From assembly GCA_002104945.1 (NCBI GenBank), contig MCFH01000076.1, positions 153,710 to 217,709 on the forward strand: DNA of 64,000 bases. The letters run 5' to 3'. This DNA is from Piromyces finnis. Lineage: Eukaryota; Neocallimastigomycota; Neocallimastigomycetes; Neocallimastigales; Neocallimastigaceae. A program made the position numbers and the translations under genes. Shown here in pieces: positions 35,330-49,231 of the stretch. Position 1 is the first letter of the stretch. Every line of letters begins with the position of its first letter. The notes under the pieces are model-generated. The model saw nothing but the letters and a program-made list of their open reading frames with translations, searched no databases and had not been told where the DNA came from.

Positions 35330-35825
35330 TGTATTATTTTTCTTAAAAAAAATAAAATTAAAAAATTGATACTTTTGTAGTAATTTAATTGAATAATGTA
35401 ATTCTTTATTATATTTATTATTATTTATTTATAAAAGATATATATATTTTTTTATATTTTGATTATATAAATTATGAATATTTGTTTGATTCAATGAATG
35501 ATTCAGTAATTTTTAATAGTAAAATATTAATAAAACATAAAATAATATTATTAAACATTTGTTAATATTAATATAAGTCAATACTCTAAAACATTTAATA
35601 ATGCAACGAAGTATAAAATATAATACACAAATTATTATTATTATTATTATTATTATTACTACTACTATTATTATTATTATTATTTTAATTTTAATTTTAT
35701 TAAAAACATTACCTAATTTATTTTATTTTAAATTATCTTGACCCCGTTAATTATTAGGAAGAAAAATACAATTGATTGACTATTGAAAATTAAAAACTAT
35801 ACAACCCTTATTGGTTATTTATTTT

Positions 35826-35860
<35 letters not shown>

Positions 35861-36643
35861 GAATTATTTGGTTATTAAGAAACTAAAGAGAAAATCTCTA
35901 ACTATGAATACCACGACATAGAGAATAATTTTATATAATCTAAATAGTTTTTTAATAATAAAAATTACTATATTATTATTGTAATCTAAAAATAATATTT
36001 AAAAATACTATTTAAATAATACATAATAATAACATAATAATTATTAAGTATAAGGAATAAAATAAAAATAAATAAATTTAAATTTTGGTTTTTAATTTAT
36101 TCTTTAAATTCCTTTCTTATTTTAGATATAAAAAGAAATTTTCATGTAGTAACATTTATTAAGCAATAAAGTTTAAAATAAATGATTATTTTTTTTATGA
36201 ATGAAATAAAACTATTTGACGAAAAAAAATTAATATATTATTTACTTTTTACTTTTCAAAAAAAAAAAATTTATTAAATATTATTATATATTATTTTCCT
36301 TAGATAAAAAAAAAAATGGGAAAAATTCAGTATACAATACTATTAATTAAATAAAGTAGTAGGATTCCTTATTAAACCATTAAAAATAAATTATTTTTAA
36401 AAAAAAATATATATATAGTTTTTATAAAATTCTGATATATTTACTATTTAAAATTTAATATTTTATTTTGTTTAGAAATAATTTATTTGTACATTTAGAA
36501 TATTATAATTTAATCAATCTATTTTATTAACTTAATATAGTTTTCTAATATCATTTTTCCATTAATATTTAAATAATCTTAATATCAATATTTATTAATA
36601 CTAATTTATTTCTTTTTATAGTTTATTGGAATATTGTATAAAT
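35330..36643. other. Intergenic AT-rich region
   Basis: About 1.3 kb between the UBR1 start and the Nar1 stop, both minus-strand genes. It contains an (ATT)n tract at about 35633-35680 and a roughly 30-base poly(T) run near 35829-35858. No gene or RNA was recognised; UBR1 promoter elements should lie next to 35330. Confidence 0.55.
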
Positions 36644-39129
36644 CTACCAAGAAACCATAAATGCATTGACCTCAGATTTTTGAATTGCTTTATATTCAGT
36701 GTGTAACATTTCTTTGACTTTGTCTGATTCTGGTGAACCTAACCATTCACTGATTTAAAATAAATATTGTTTAGTATAATTAATTATCAATTATATTTAC
36801 AATAATAATCTTATTATTAATAATTTTTTTTTAATCTTTTTAAATCTAAATGTTAAATATTACCTATACAATTCAGTGATAGCAGAGTTTTCTGTTGGAT
36901 CTTGAAAACCATTAACTAATGAAATACTTTGATAGGCATTTTCAGCTTGTTCTATCCATTCTTTTGATACATAATTTGATCCATCATCAGGTTTTAATTG
37001 ACCCCCACCATTAATACATCCAGATGGACAAGCCATAACTTCAATATAATGGAATGGAATTGGTTTCTTTATTTTTGGATTATTAACTGTTTTAATTTTT
37101 CTAACTAAATTTTGAATATTTCTAAATCCATAAGCATATGCAAAACATAATAATACCTCATTTTCATTTTCTGGATTGACTAAATGAACTTCTCTATAAT
37201 CATTATTTCTTCCTGTTTTATGTCTAATTAATCCAGTAGCATTCATTATATTTTCATCTGTAACTACAATATTAAATAAATGATATGCAGCATATTTCAT
37301 AATAAAATGTAAATAACCTCCTGATGATGAACCTAAAGTACCTAATAATATTGATTGATTGGTTTCATTTGATAAACCATACTTTGTTAAACTATTTATA
37401 AATTTAATATATATATAAAATTAATATATATGTATAGAAATATTTATTTCTTCTCATTTATGATTTTATTTGATTAAATGCATTTTTATTTGTTATTCAA
37501 CTTACAATCCATCAGATGGTAATTCTGGAATTGTCCTTATATCTAAACTTTGTTCTGACAACATTTTCTCTATTTCTCCTGTAGTAATTACACAATCTAC
37601 ATCACGAGTTTTATATTCATCATTTGTAAAACTTGGACGAGAAGCTTCTAATTTTTTATCATAGCATGGCATTACTGCAACGTGAAATATTTGATTTGGT
37701 AATAAACCTAATTTTTCTCCAATATAATATTTAATAATAGATCCCATGATTTGTTGTGGTGATTTTGTGGTATCGATATATGGTAAAATAAAGTCATGAG
37801 TTTTTTCAGCATAACAAATCCAACCTAATAATAATTATTCAAAAAAATAAATATATTAAAAAGATTAATAATAAACCTTTGATAAAATTGATCATTTGAG
37901 TATTTGCTAATATTTATATGATTCACGATATTTTACCTGGACATGAGCTTGATATCATTGGTAAAATACCTTTATGGTTATTATTTCCATAATACTCAGT
38001 ATATCTTTTTACAAATTCTTTTGCACTTTCAATTAACGAAAAATCTCTTGAAAATGATGTATCAACTACATAATTAATGCCAAGATGTTCCTTAAAAAAC
38101 CAATTTAATTTATCATATACTTGTTGAATTGATAAATTATACTTTGATGCTAAAGAAGCTCTGGACTGTGGGGATATAGATACAACCATAGTTCTCAATC
38201 TTTGTAATTGACCTGTCTTTAATTATTTTAGTATAAATTTATTTATATGGGTTAATATGTTTTAATAAAAAAATTATATTATTATTTTTATTACATACTT
38301 CAAGTGCGATTCTATTGTCACCAATAACATTATAGATTTCTTTATGGCTTTGTAATGAAACAAGCATACTTTCAGCCGAGGTAATACAACCACTTAATAT
38401 ATAATAGCAATTTAATTTTATTTATTTAATATTATATTACAACGATCATTTAATAATAGAAAAGAAAAAAAAAAAAAAGAAAAAAAAAACCTGCAAGCTA
38501 AGCAATCATTTAAAGTAATTGATGCTGTTTCTAATTTTGTTTCTTCACCATAAGCATTGACCTCGTAATAATCTCCAGTATCATCAATTTTAATTTCAGT
38601 CTATATAAATTATTAAAATGAATCATTATATATAAATGTTTTTATTTTTATTTAATATTACATATACTAATAATATAAATAATAAGTTAAAACAATTTAT
38701 ATGCTTTTTTTTTTTTTTTTTAATTTTTTAAAAACTTTTTTATTGAATTTTAAAAAAAAAAAAAAAATTGATAATGGTCCAAATATATATTGTCGACTTA
38801 GAATTCTTATAATCTATTATTTGTTTTAATATAAATTTTGTGATTTTAGCATAGCATATTTCGTTAAATAAGAAAACTGTTCAAATAGCATATGCTAATT
38901 AAAAATTTGATTTGATTTTTATATTCAATTTTACAATTAATTTTTTTTTTTTCTCTTAAACCCACTTCAATTGTTCAATTAACATTTTTAAACAATAACA
39001 AATACTATTTAATTATTTAATTTTTACCACACTATCAGTCTTTGGAACTGTTATTGGCTTAATGCAAGCCTGTGAGGGTGTAATAAAATCATTTAAGTCA
39101 GTTAATTTCAAACCACCAGATAAGCTCAT
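36644..39129 (-). CDS. NAR1: Cytosolic iron-sulfur assembly protein Nar1 (IOP1/CIAO3 family), 7 exons
   Basis: Exons 39129-39028, 38600-38491, 38392-38299, 38216-37937, 37824-37506, 37391-36864 and 36749-36644 give 512 residues, with every phase matching. Nar1 is the [FeFe]-hydrogenase-like scaffold that hands [4Fe-4S] clusters to the CIA targeting complex in the cytosol. N-terminal cluster ligands: C22, C67, C70, C73 ([17 protein letters not shown]). Second cluster: C194 (SSSCPGW), C249 (VMPC), C423 and C427 ([13 protein letters not shown]). The protein ends MVSW; a C-terminal Trp is a known feature of Nar1. It lacks the extra ferredoxin domains and the TSCCP proton-transfer motif of true hydrogenases, so it is not the hydrogenosomal enzyme. 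Essential housekeeping gene in yeast. Confidence 0.93.
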
Positions 39130-40255
39130 CTTTTATATATATATGACAGAATTATAGAATATATTTTAAAATATAAAAAGAAAAATAGTTTTGAATTTTA
39201 AACTATATAAAAAAAATATATTTCAACCATTTGATATATAATATAAATAATATATTATTTCAAATCTTAATAATTATTATAATATATTATTAATATATTG
39301 TTACTGAGTGATTATTATTTATTTTGGTACACAAATAAAATTATTAGATATGCTATATACATTATATTTATTTTAAAAACTAAAGCCTCGGATTTATTAT
39401 ATTTTAATTATTCATTATATTATTAATATAAAAAATAAAAGTAATACGCCATATTGGCGAATATAATAAGATATTGGAAAGTATATCTGAATCAATTTAA
39501 ATATAAAATCAGAAATAAAAAGAAAATATAAATGAAAAAAGAATTGAAAAAATACTTAATAATACATGTATTTTAAAAAAGAAATTACTCTATTCCATAT
39601 CATTAATGAATATAATAACTTGTATAAATCTCAGCTAATCCCCACATATAAATCCTAATTACTTTAGGAACGCTAACCAATCAATTGAAAATTGAAAATT
39701 TCTTATCAAGCAAGAATTATTGAAATTATATTTTTAATTAATAATAAAAAGATAATAAAAACAAGTAAAACTGTAGAAATAAAAAAAAAAAGGAAGAATA
39801 AACATCTTTTTATTTATATAATAAATAATTAAACTATTGTTAAATTTGTTTTTTTTTTTTTTTTTTCTGTTTTTCGTTTTTAAAAAATATATATTAATTA
39901 TAAATTTGTTTTGATTATATATAAACCTAATAACAAATTTTAAATATTAATATTGATTTGAATAATTTCCCCACCTTTAAATTAAAAATTTTATAATTTT
40001 CGTTAAATATAATTTTTAATATTTATTTCAAAAGAAGATTCTATTTTATTAAAATGGAAATCATTTAATTAATAATATAAATAAAAAGTTTTTTTTTTAA
40101 AAAATAAAAAAAAAAACTTCATATATTCTGTTTTATTATGCATTAGAGACATTATTATTACTACTAAAGAATAAAATAAGTTTTTAATAATAAAAAAAAA
40201 AGATAAAAATATACTGTTATTATTTTAAATATTAATAATTATTTTCTAAAATTTA
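39130..40255. other. Intergenic AT-rich region
   Basis: About 1.1 kb between the Nar1 start and the RhoGAP stop. A slightly richer patch at about 39620-39720 includes AACGCTAACCAATCAATTG, with a CCAAT-type motif roughly 550 bases upstream of Nar1. No gene was recognised. Confidence 0.5.
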
Positions 40256-43200
40256 TCATTCATCATCTTGAAAGAACCAATCTTCATACGTTATAATACA
40301 TTCAATTAATCTATTTTGCTGTGGCATATCTGCAATTAAAGAAGTAGCTACTAAATCTTTATCAGTGCTTCTTGAAATTAATGTTGGTCTATTATTAAAT
40401 ATGCGTTTTCATAATAAATAAAAAAAATAATACATTTAATTTTTTTTTTTTTTTTTTAAAAAAAAAATAAAATTTATATTATAAAATGTATAAACAAATA
40501 CCCAAAAACAATTGCAAGATTGTTTATTTCCATTTTATTTTGATCACTGTGCTTGGAAACCTCCTGTAAATATTAAATGAATTATTATTGTTTGTAATAG
40601 TATTAGTAGTATGATTGTTAGTATAGTTTATTATATAATATTATTTATTATAAATATTTAAAAAATAATAATAATGATAATAAAAATACTTTTAAATGCT
40701 TCATTAAAAATGAAAGAACATCATAATTAACTTGGGGTAATTGATGAATTAAATCATTTAATTGATATAATTTTTCATCATGATTACTATTTTCTAATAA
40801 ATAATAATTATTGTAACGATAAATGCTTATTAGTAATTTAATACATATTGTAATATACATTTTCTTTAAAAAAAAGTAATCTAAAATTATAATTAATCCA
40901 TACTTAGAGCATCCATAAAACTTTCATACATTTTTGATGGTATTAATGTATCTTTCAATTCTCTGAAATATAGCTTTATTAAAGAAGCAACAACTGGAAG
41001 ATCTACACTATCATCATCAAATATAACAGGTTCACCTTTTGATAAAATAATTATATTTAAAGCAATATTTGAATATAGATTTGTAAAATAATTAAAATAT
41101 ATATCTAATGATCCCTACCTCTATTATAACAAGCTTTTAATTTATTAACAATAGAGGAATTTCCGGATAAACGATATATACCCTCTGTTTCAATACCTCT
41201 CTTTTCAATTTCTCTTATACAATCATCCACAACTTTTGGAATTTTTGTTCCTTCTTTTTGAATTTGTTCTTCTAATGTACCACCAAATATTAAATAATCT
41301 ACCATATTATTAATATTAAATTAATATTATTCCCAATCAACATATTTTCTTAGATTAATAATAATTAAATTTATTTATTTACCATTTAATAAATCAAGTT
41401 GAGATTCAGATTTCTATTAATGAAATATATATTTATTAGTAAAATTAATTATAAATTTTAATTTTTATTGTAAATGAATGTAATATCAAAAATATTATTC
41501 TTTGTACCTTGTTTCCAAATATTTTTCCAAATTTTTTATTCTTATGTTTTTCATCATCTATATTAAATTATGAGTTCATAATGACATATATTATTTTATG
41601 GATAAAATAAAACTTAAATATATTATATCATTGATAAAGTATATATACCTTGGCTTCCTTTTTTATTTTTATTAATATCTTTTTCTTTTTTAGCTATAAT
41701 AAATAAATATATAAAAGGTTTTATCAATATAAATATATATATATATTAAGGGTTTTTTAAATAATACAATAAAAGTAACTTACAACCATCTGTTTTTGCC
41801 GAAATCTTATTCAATACATCAACAATTTCTGAAAGAATTTAATAAAATTAATTATAATATTAATAAATTATTAAATTATCTATTTATATATTTATATATT
41901 TTACCTGAATTGTCATAATCTTCTTCAGAACTCTTTTTAATATCTTCAATCCATGCAATTACATCACTTTCACTTCCACAAAAAAGTATTATTTCTTCAC
42001 CAGATGAAGAATTAATAACAAGAGCATTTTTCTTTTTGCTAACATTTTTATTTGCTTTATCCACTGTACAATTTTTTAATTTAATAAAACCAGCTGGTAT
42101 GTTTTCCTTTAGTATTTTTAAAAAATAAAATAAAATAAAATAATAAATATTGTATATAATAATAATACATAATTAAACAATAGTTTGGTTTTAGCATATA
42201 AATATATGATATATATAATAGCATAATATATAAATAATAAATTACAGAAAGTTTTCCAACGATTTCTTTATAAAGTAATAGAAGATTTCCACATAAAATA
42301 ATAGAACATTGTTTCCAACTAAATTTAACAGATCCCTTTTCATATTTTATAGATAATTTACCGGATCGTTTAATTTTTTCAGGTGGAAGATTAATGCGTA
42401 TTTTTGTTTCTGATAAATTGGTTTCTGCTGTTCCCTTTGGCTCTTCAGTAAATTCTAATGTTTTCTGAGATATCAATAAATCATTTATAATAATTAATGA
42501 AAAATTAATTGATTTTATAAAATAAAAAATTTAATATAAATAATTAGTTTAACTTTCTTTTTTTCACTATGAAAGAAAAGAAACATAAATTTTGATAAAA
42601 ACCTTTGGTTTATCCCAACTTGTCTCATTAGTATATACATTATAATAATATATATTTCCATCATTATATTCAGCTTTCCATCCATTTGGTAAATCTTTTT
42701 CCTTTGTTTTACGTTGTATTAAAATTATTTCAAAAAAGATGATAATACAAAAATAATTATTATATAATAAAAATGCGTTATATCAATTGTTATTAAATAA
42801 AACTTTGATTTTTACATATTCTTCGATTTTTGAATAATTATCTGGAAGTTCCCATGAAATCTCATTAGTTTGAATATTCTTATAATAAATTCTTCCATAA
42901 GAATCATATTCAACTTTCCAATTATCAGGAAGTTGGGGTTCTATAATTGATTCCATGTTAAATCCTGTTGAATCAGGTAAACATTGAGCTGGTGTTCCTT
43001 GTACATCTGATATTACTGATGTAGGTGATAGAGGGAGAGATAAAGGTTCACAGTTATTAGATGCTTCATAGTTTGCATCCGATGGTGTTGAAATAGTATT
43101 TATGGTATTTCTTCTTGAATTAATACTTTCGGTAACAATTTCTAATTCCTCATTTGTAACTAAAATATTATAGAAGTATTATATATTATTAACATCTAAT

Positions 43201-43561
43201 TATTTTAAATTTATGTTAATTTTCACATTTTTATTGTTTTTATTGATATTTTTGTTACTATTGTATCATAAATAATAAATAACCTTCTTCAACTCTATTT
43301 GCTGGAAAAAAGCCTTGAAATCCATTCATAATTCCTTCCCACCAGTCTTCATTTTCTGTACTAACAATTTCAATATAATCACCTGTTTTAAAAGTTAATT
43401 CATTATCCTCAATTGCCTTTATTAAATTAAATATTGGGAAAAGGTTATTATTCCAATATTCTCATAACACTATAGAATTTATATTACTTGATTTTATAAT
43501 TAAAATTTACCTCATAATCCCATCGAGCACAAACATATCTAGGTTTTTCAACACTTTGCAT
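40256..43561 (-). CDS. Rho-family GTPase-activating protein, SH3-WW-WW-PH-RhoGAP, 15 exons
   Basis: Exons: 43561-43511, 43416-43284, 43159-42816, 42701-42603, 42464-42246, 42106-41905, 41828-41784, 41693-41649, 41557-41508, 41413-41383, 41298-41119, 41035-40904, 40793-40690, 40563-40502, 40388-40256; 609 residues with consistent phases. SH3 at about 8-60 (ARWDYE, then EDWWEGIMNGFQGFFPANRV). WW1 at 138-167 (LPDNWKVEYDSYGRIYYKN), WW2 at about 180-208 (LPNGWKAEYN.. TSWDKP). PH domain at about 246-345. A Lys-rich linker is carried by tiny exons. RhoGAP at about 408-600 with arginine finger R449 in GIYRLSG and the LPQVNYDVLSFLMKHL helix. It turns off Rho/Rac/Cdc42 GTPases at membranes. The order matches animal ARHGAP12/27-type proteins. 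The exon 7 donor could alternatively lie 3 bases earlier. CDC42 is the next gene, divergently transcribed. Confidence 0.88.
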
Positions 43562-43590
43562 TTCTATTTTTAAAACCTTTTAACAGAAAA

Positions 43591-43635
<45 letters not shown>

Positions 43636-46600
43636 ATATATAGGAAACAATTTTAAATATTAAAAAAAATGGAAAAAAAAATTTAAATTTTTTAATTTTT
43701 TTTATTAAAATTTTTTAATCTTTTAATATATTATATAAAGGTGAGAAAATAAAATAACAGATTAAAAACAGTATATTCGACATATTTTTAAATGAGATTT
43801 ATTTCTTATTTATCAATTTTGATTTATCTTTATTTTGTTTTGTTTTTATTTAAAAAGGAAAAGAAATAAATAAAAACTTTTTTCAATTAAAAAATTCTAC
43901 AATTGAAATCTTATTAAATGTTTAAAACTAGTATATAAATTAAAATTTTAATAAATGAATGAATAAAAATGTCTTTAGAATTGGCATTGTTTAAATAATG
44001 TTGCTAATAAATAAATATAATTACAAGTAACTTTTCTATAAATAGTTTATATCTTATTAAATTAATTAAAATTGTTGAAGAATTTTAAAAATACTATAAT
44101 TAAATTAATTTCTATATAGGTTCAATTTAATTATTTTCTATTAATATAAAATATATGCAAGTATAATATAATAAATATTTTTCTGTTTCTGCTTTTTATT
44201 TCCTTCTTATGGTTTGTTTTTTCTTTGTTTGATTTTTATCATTTTTATTAGTAAATGTTCTTTCTCTTACAATGCTATTAATTAATTATATAAATTCACT
44301 ACTTTTCTATAATAAAAAAAAGATAATTTACTCTCTAATGCTTTCTTATAAATATTCTTATTGTATATAATAATAAAACTTCTTATATGTATTTTATTTG
44401 CTTTTTTTAAAAAAAAAAAAAAAATATTATTCAATTCGTTCACTTATATTTTTAAATTTATTTTTGGATCATTTTAATTGAATAATCAGTCCTTTTTTTA
44501 AAAAATAATGTATATATAAATAATAAAACTTTATTTTTTAATTCTATGTTTGTTTTTATATTGATAATGCTGCTTATATTAATAATACAATTATTTACTC
44601 TTTTTTTTTTTTTTTTGAAATCAATTACAAATCAATTATTTAATAATAACTAATTATATAATTGCCTTGGCTGATTTATACAGAAGCAATTAAAATTTTA
44701 GCTAATATGTTGTAATTCAAAAATATATTAAAATTTTATAAATATTTCCTTATTTAAATTACATATTATTTAAAGATTTAAAATATAAAAATAATTATAT
44801 ATTTCATTATATAATAAAATTTAAAAAATTTGTAGTTTAACTTCAATATTTTAATATTAATTGGTGATATGGATTATACGCATTATAATAATCAGGTTAA
44901 CTGATGGTAAAAAAAATATTTATAGGAATATCTTTCTTTAACTATTCTTTTTTTAATATCCTTTTTAATTTCTTTTTTTTTTACATTAACAAAAAAACGT
45001 TTATTTTTTGTATTTAATATTATAAATATTATATAAATTAATAAAAAGATTAGCATTTACATGTAGAAGTCTATGTTAAATATGTTTAATATTATTTCAA
45101 AAGTTAAACTATATAAATATATTTCAAAAACATATATGAAATAAAATAAATATTATATTAGTCCTTAAACATTACATAACATTTAAAATAACCTAACCAA
45201 TTTTCTTATATAATTTATCCTTTTCTTAAAATAATATAAACAATAATTTAATTTAAAAAATTTCCTAATAAGTATAAAATGAGATGAGAATGTATCATTA
45301 ATCAAAACAAATAGTTATAAAATAACAATTAAATAACTAATACTTTTATTTATGGTAAATAATAATACCAACAATGATAATATTATGTAATGTTACAACT
45401 AAGTATAGTTAAATAGAAAACAGTATAATGTATATTAATCAAATTATCATAGATGTAGTTAAATATTGTTAAAATCAATCAATTACAGTTAGAATAATTA
45501 TCTATTATAATCAAAATCTTATTAATATAGTATTTCAACATTAGTTATTATTATATAAGCAGTAATTATAAATTTTGATATAGTATTATAATAAATGCAT
45601 TATATATGTTATATATTAAGGTTAAGTTATTAAATCCTATTTTTTATGTTAAATATATTTGATATTTATATCAACATTAAACTTTGTAATAAAAATAGTT
45701 ACTAATTATTTTGAAATGATTCTTTAAATTCGAAAAAAAAATAAGTATTACTTTTAATATTTCTTTTTTTAATCAAAAATAATAATAATAATAACAATAA
45801 TAATATATAGTATAAAAGTATTGTTTTATTATATTACTAAAATAATCAAATCTATATTATTTATGTTATTATTATATATTAAAGATACTATATTATCTAT
45901 AAAATAGTTTATTTTATATGCTCCCTTAATAAATAATTATACATATTGGAATAAAGTATGAAATGTTAAAAATAGTATAATTTTAAAAATGTTAAAATTA
46001 TATATAATAATATTATTATTTAAATTTTAATTTTGAAACTTTAATTAATAAAAAAAGATTTATAGGTAAATATTTAATTATATTTAATTATAGTAAAAAA
46101 TAAAAAAAAAAAAAAAATAAATAAAAAAAAAAAACTATAATTTTATATATGTACAAATAATAATATTATTAAATTGAATAATAAATATCATTATATTTTA
46201 AAATATAAATTTCTTATTTCAAAATACACTTTTTGTCTTAATTCTTTTTATAATCTTATAAAATTACATTTACCAAAACAGACTAATTAATAATAAATAT
46301 CAACTAATAATACAAAATTTTAAATAACAATAAAGTTTTCAATATTATTTTGGTTAATATATTTATTATTATTAATATCATTATATAAAAAAGTTAGAAG
46401 TGATATTTAAAATACAACAAATATTAAATATTATTTAATTTCCACCTAAATATAATTTTAAAAATAAAAAAATAATATTTTTTAACTAATTATATTTTTT
46501 CTCCTTTTTTAATAATAAATTTTAATTTTTTAATTTTTTTTCTAAATTTATTTTATTATCAATTTTTTTTATTCTTTATATATTTTTTATTAAATAAATA

Positions 46601-47706
46601 AGATTTCAATTAAACTAATTGACCATATTTTGCTTAATTTTAAATACAAGTAATAATCACGATATATAATAATTTAAATAAAGTATAAAGAAAAAAAAAG
46701 GAATATTTGTAGGAAATAGAAATAAATAATTTATAATCATAGAACAAAAAGGCATATGTTTATTATCGAAATATTAAAACTTTTTTTTTTTTAAAAAAAA
46801 ACAAAAAACAAAAAATCAATAATAAGATTATAATTTTAAATAAATAAATAAACAAATAAAATCACAAGTAATGTAAAGATAAGAATGGCGATAGTAATAA
46901 TAATTATAATAAGAAATAAACAAATTTCGTATATTATTTATAATATTATAAAAAAATAAAAATTTTTTAATAGCATTATAATTATTTATTTATTTATTTA
47001 TGTTAATATTCAAAATAAATAAAATATAAAATAATAATACTAATATACTGACACGGAAAATAAAATCACCTAATTATGTATATTATTATAGTAAAAACTT
47101 TTAATAATAAAAAATAACAAGAAGAAGAAAAGTCAGAAGATAATAATAATTTTAAATAAAAGAGATAAAAATTAAATATTCAAAAAACCAATTAATAAAA
47201 TATATTTAAAAAAATAATTAAAAAAAAAAAAGTTGTATTAAAAATAATAAAAGTAATAATTTATTTTCTTGATAATCATAATAATAATAATAATAATAAT
47301 CATAATCATAATAATAATAAAAAAAAATAAAAATAAAAAAAAAAAAAACAAAGAAAGAAAAAAGTATTATTATTTAAGAGAGCATGTAAATTTATTATTT
47401 TAACTATAATTAAATAATATATAATATGAATAATAATATATACAAATTTTAAAAGAATAAATCATAATTAAAAAAATAGTATCATAAAGGGAATAGACAT
47501 ACACAAAAGTGAAAAAAAATATAATATCATAAAAATATGTTAAATTATTATCAATGATTAATCATCCATCTATAATATACTATTTAATTTATTAATAATA
47601 AAAAAAATAAATATTAAAGAAAATATATACTAATATTTATATTTTATATTCTATATATTAAATAAAGTAAGGAAAATAAATAAATAGAATAAAAAAGTAG
47701 AACAAA
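43562..47706. other. Long divergent intergenic region between the RhoGAP and CDC42 genes
   Basis: About 4.1 kb of nearly pure A/T DNA between two genes transcribed away from each other, so it must hold both promoters and 5' leaders. It contains an (AT)n tract at 43599-43624 and (AAT)n-type tracts at about 45777-45800 and 47277-47325. No open frame of substance, RNA gene or clear regulatory block was recognised. Confidence 0.55.
43599..43624. repeat. (AT)n microsatellite at the RhoGAP 5' leader
   Basis: About twelve AT units just upstream of the RhoGAP start codon, next to a poly(A) run. A simple repeat. Confidence 0.9.
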
Positions 47707-48598
47707 ATGCAAACCATTAAATGTGTAGTTGTTGGTGATGGTGCAGTTGGAAAGGTAATAAAATTAAATTATGATTATGATAGTAAATAACTTTAAAATA
47801 TTTTATTAATATCTAACAATATATTATATATTATTATATATTTGTAAACTTTTTTCTTTTGATATATATATTTTTTATTAAAACATAATATACTATTTAT
47901 AATACACTCATCCAATATAATATATCGTTCCACAAAAATTTATTTAAAACTAAAAATATATATATTTAATGTTAATATCAATAATAACTATTGCTTGAAA
48001 ATTTAAAATTTTGGATTCTTTAAATGTTTTATATATCAAATAATTAAAATTAACAAATTGGAATATCAAGACATGTCTTTTAATTTCATATACTACTAAT
48101 AATTTCCCAGAAGATTATGTTCCAACTGTTTTCGATAATTATGCTGTAACTGTTATGATTGGTGAAGAACCATATACTCTTGGTTTATTTGATACAGCTG
48201 GTCAAGAAGATTATGATCGTTTAAGACCACTATCTTACCCACAAACAGATGTATTTTTAGTTTGTTTTTCAGTTGTAAATCCATCTAGTTTTGAAAATAT
48301 AAAAGAAAAGTGGATTCCTGAAATACGACACCATTGCCCAGCAGTACCATGCTTAATTGTTGGTACTCAAATTGATTTAAGAGATAATGCTGCAGAAAGA
48401 GACAAACTTGCAAAGAGAAAGCAAAAACCAATTGAATTCGAACAAGGAGAAAAATTAGCTAAAGAAATGAATGCAGTTAAATATGTAGAATGCTCTGCTC
48501 GTAATAGTGAGGGTTTAAAAAATGTTTTCGATGAAGCTATTATTGCTGCATTAGAACCACCAGCTGCTAAAAAACAAAGAAAATGTTTATTACTTTAA
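47707..48598 (+). CDS. CDC42: Cdc42 small GTPase, 2 exons
   Basis: Exons 47707-47754 and 48071-48598 (phase 0) give 191 residues, the standard Cdc42 length. The 316-base intron starts GTAATA and ends CAAG, and splits the P-loop GDGAVGK right after its Lys. All G motifs are present: P-loop at 10-16, switch [10 protein letters not shown], switch [26 protein letters not shown], and CSA near residue 157. The C-terminus is basic (KKQRK) and ends CLLL, a geranylgeranylation-type CaaX box for membrane anchoring. Cdc42 rather than Rac is supported by the N-terminal [16 protein letters not shown] and [22 protein letters not shown]. It controls polarity and actin through p21-activated kinases, formins and the exocyst. 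The upstream neighbour is a RhoGAP, a plausible regulator. Confidence 0.97.
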
Positions 48599-49231
48599 AA
48601 AAGAAATAAAAATTTTTCTTATATTTTATAAATATAATTAGATATTAGATAATAATATATTTTATTTTATGTAATGAATTAAAAAGTGAAATATATAGAT
48701 AAAAGATAGTTATTTCCAAAAATATGAAGTAAAATCAAAATAAAAAAAATAAAAAACCAAAAACCAAAAATAAAAGAAATATTAGTAATTAATAATAAAA
48801 AAAAAAATTAAAAAACAAAAATCAAAAAGAAAAAAGAAAAAAAAAATAAAAAAATAAAAAATTAATAAATAATATATTTGTATATTTCTTAATAATAAAT
48901 ATTATGTATATATAAATAATTATAATCCGTTCTTTCTTTTTATTTCATTATTTATGAATACAGTTAAATGTGTTATAAGTAATTTTTAAATAAAATCATT
49001 ACCTTTTAATTAATTATAATATAAAGTAAAAAAAAAAAAAAAAAAATTAACAAATTATTATATTAAAATTATCCTAAAAATTATTTTTATTAAAAAAATT
49101 AAGAGTAAGGTTAACAAAACTTAAAAATTAAAAATAAAAAAAAAAATAAAAATAAAACAAATATTTCTAATTAGAAAATAAAAAAAATTAATTATATTAT
49201 ATTATATTATGCTTAAAAAATATTTTTATTC
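48599..49231. other. Intergenic A/T-rich 3' flank of CDC42
   Basis: About 630 bases dominated by A-rich runs, containing the CDC42 3' UTR. No gene was seen. It ends where composition changes abruptly into the retrotransposon remnant. Confidence 0.6.

Noticed and set aside
36644-39129. A true [FeFe] hydrogenase, tempting in an anaerobic fungus
   Set aside because: [14 protein letters not shown]22 as the fourth ligand, a C-terminal Trp, and absence of TSCCP and extra ferredoxin domains identify Nar1.
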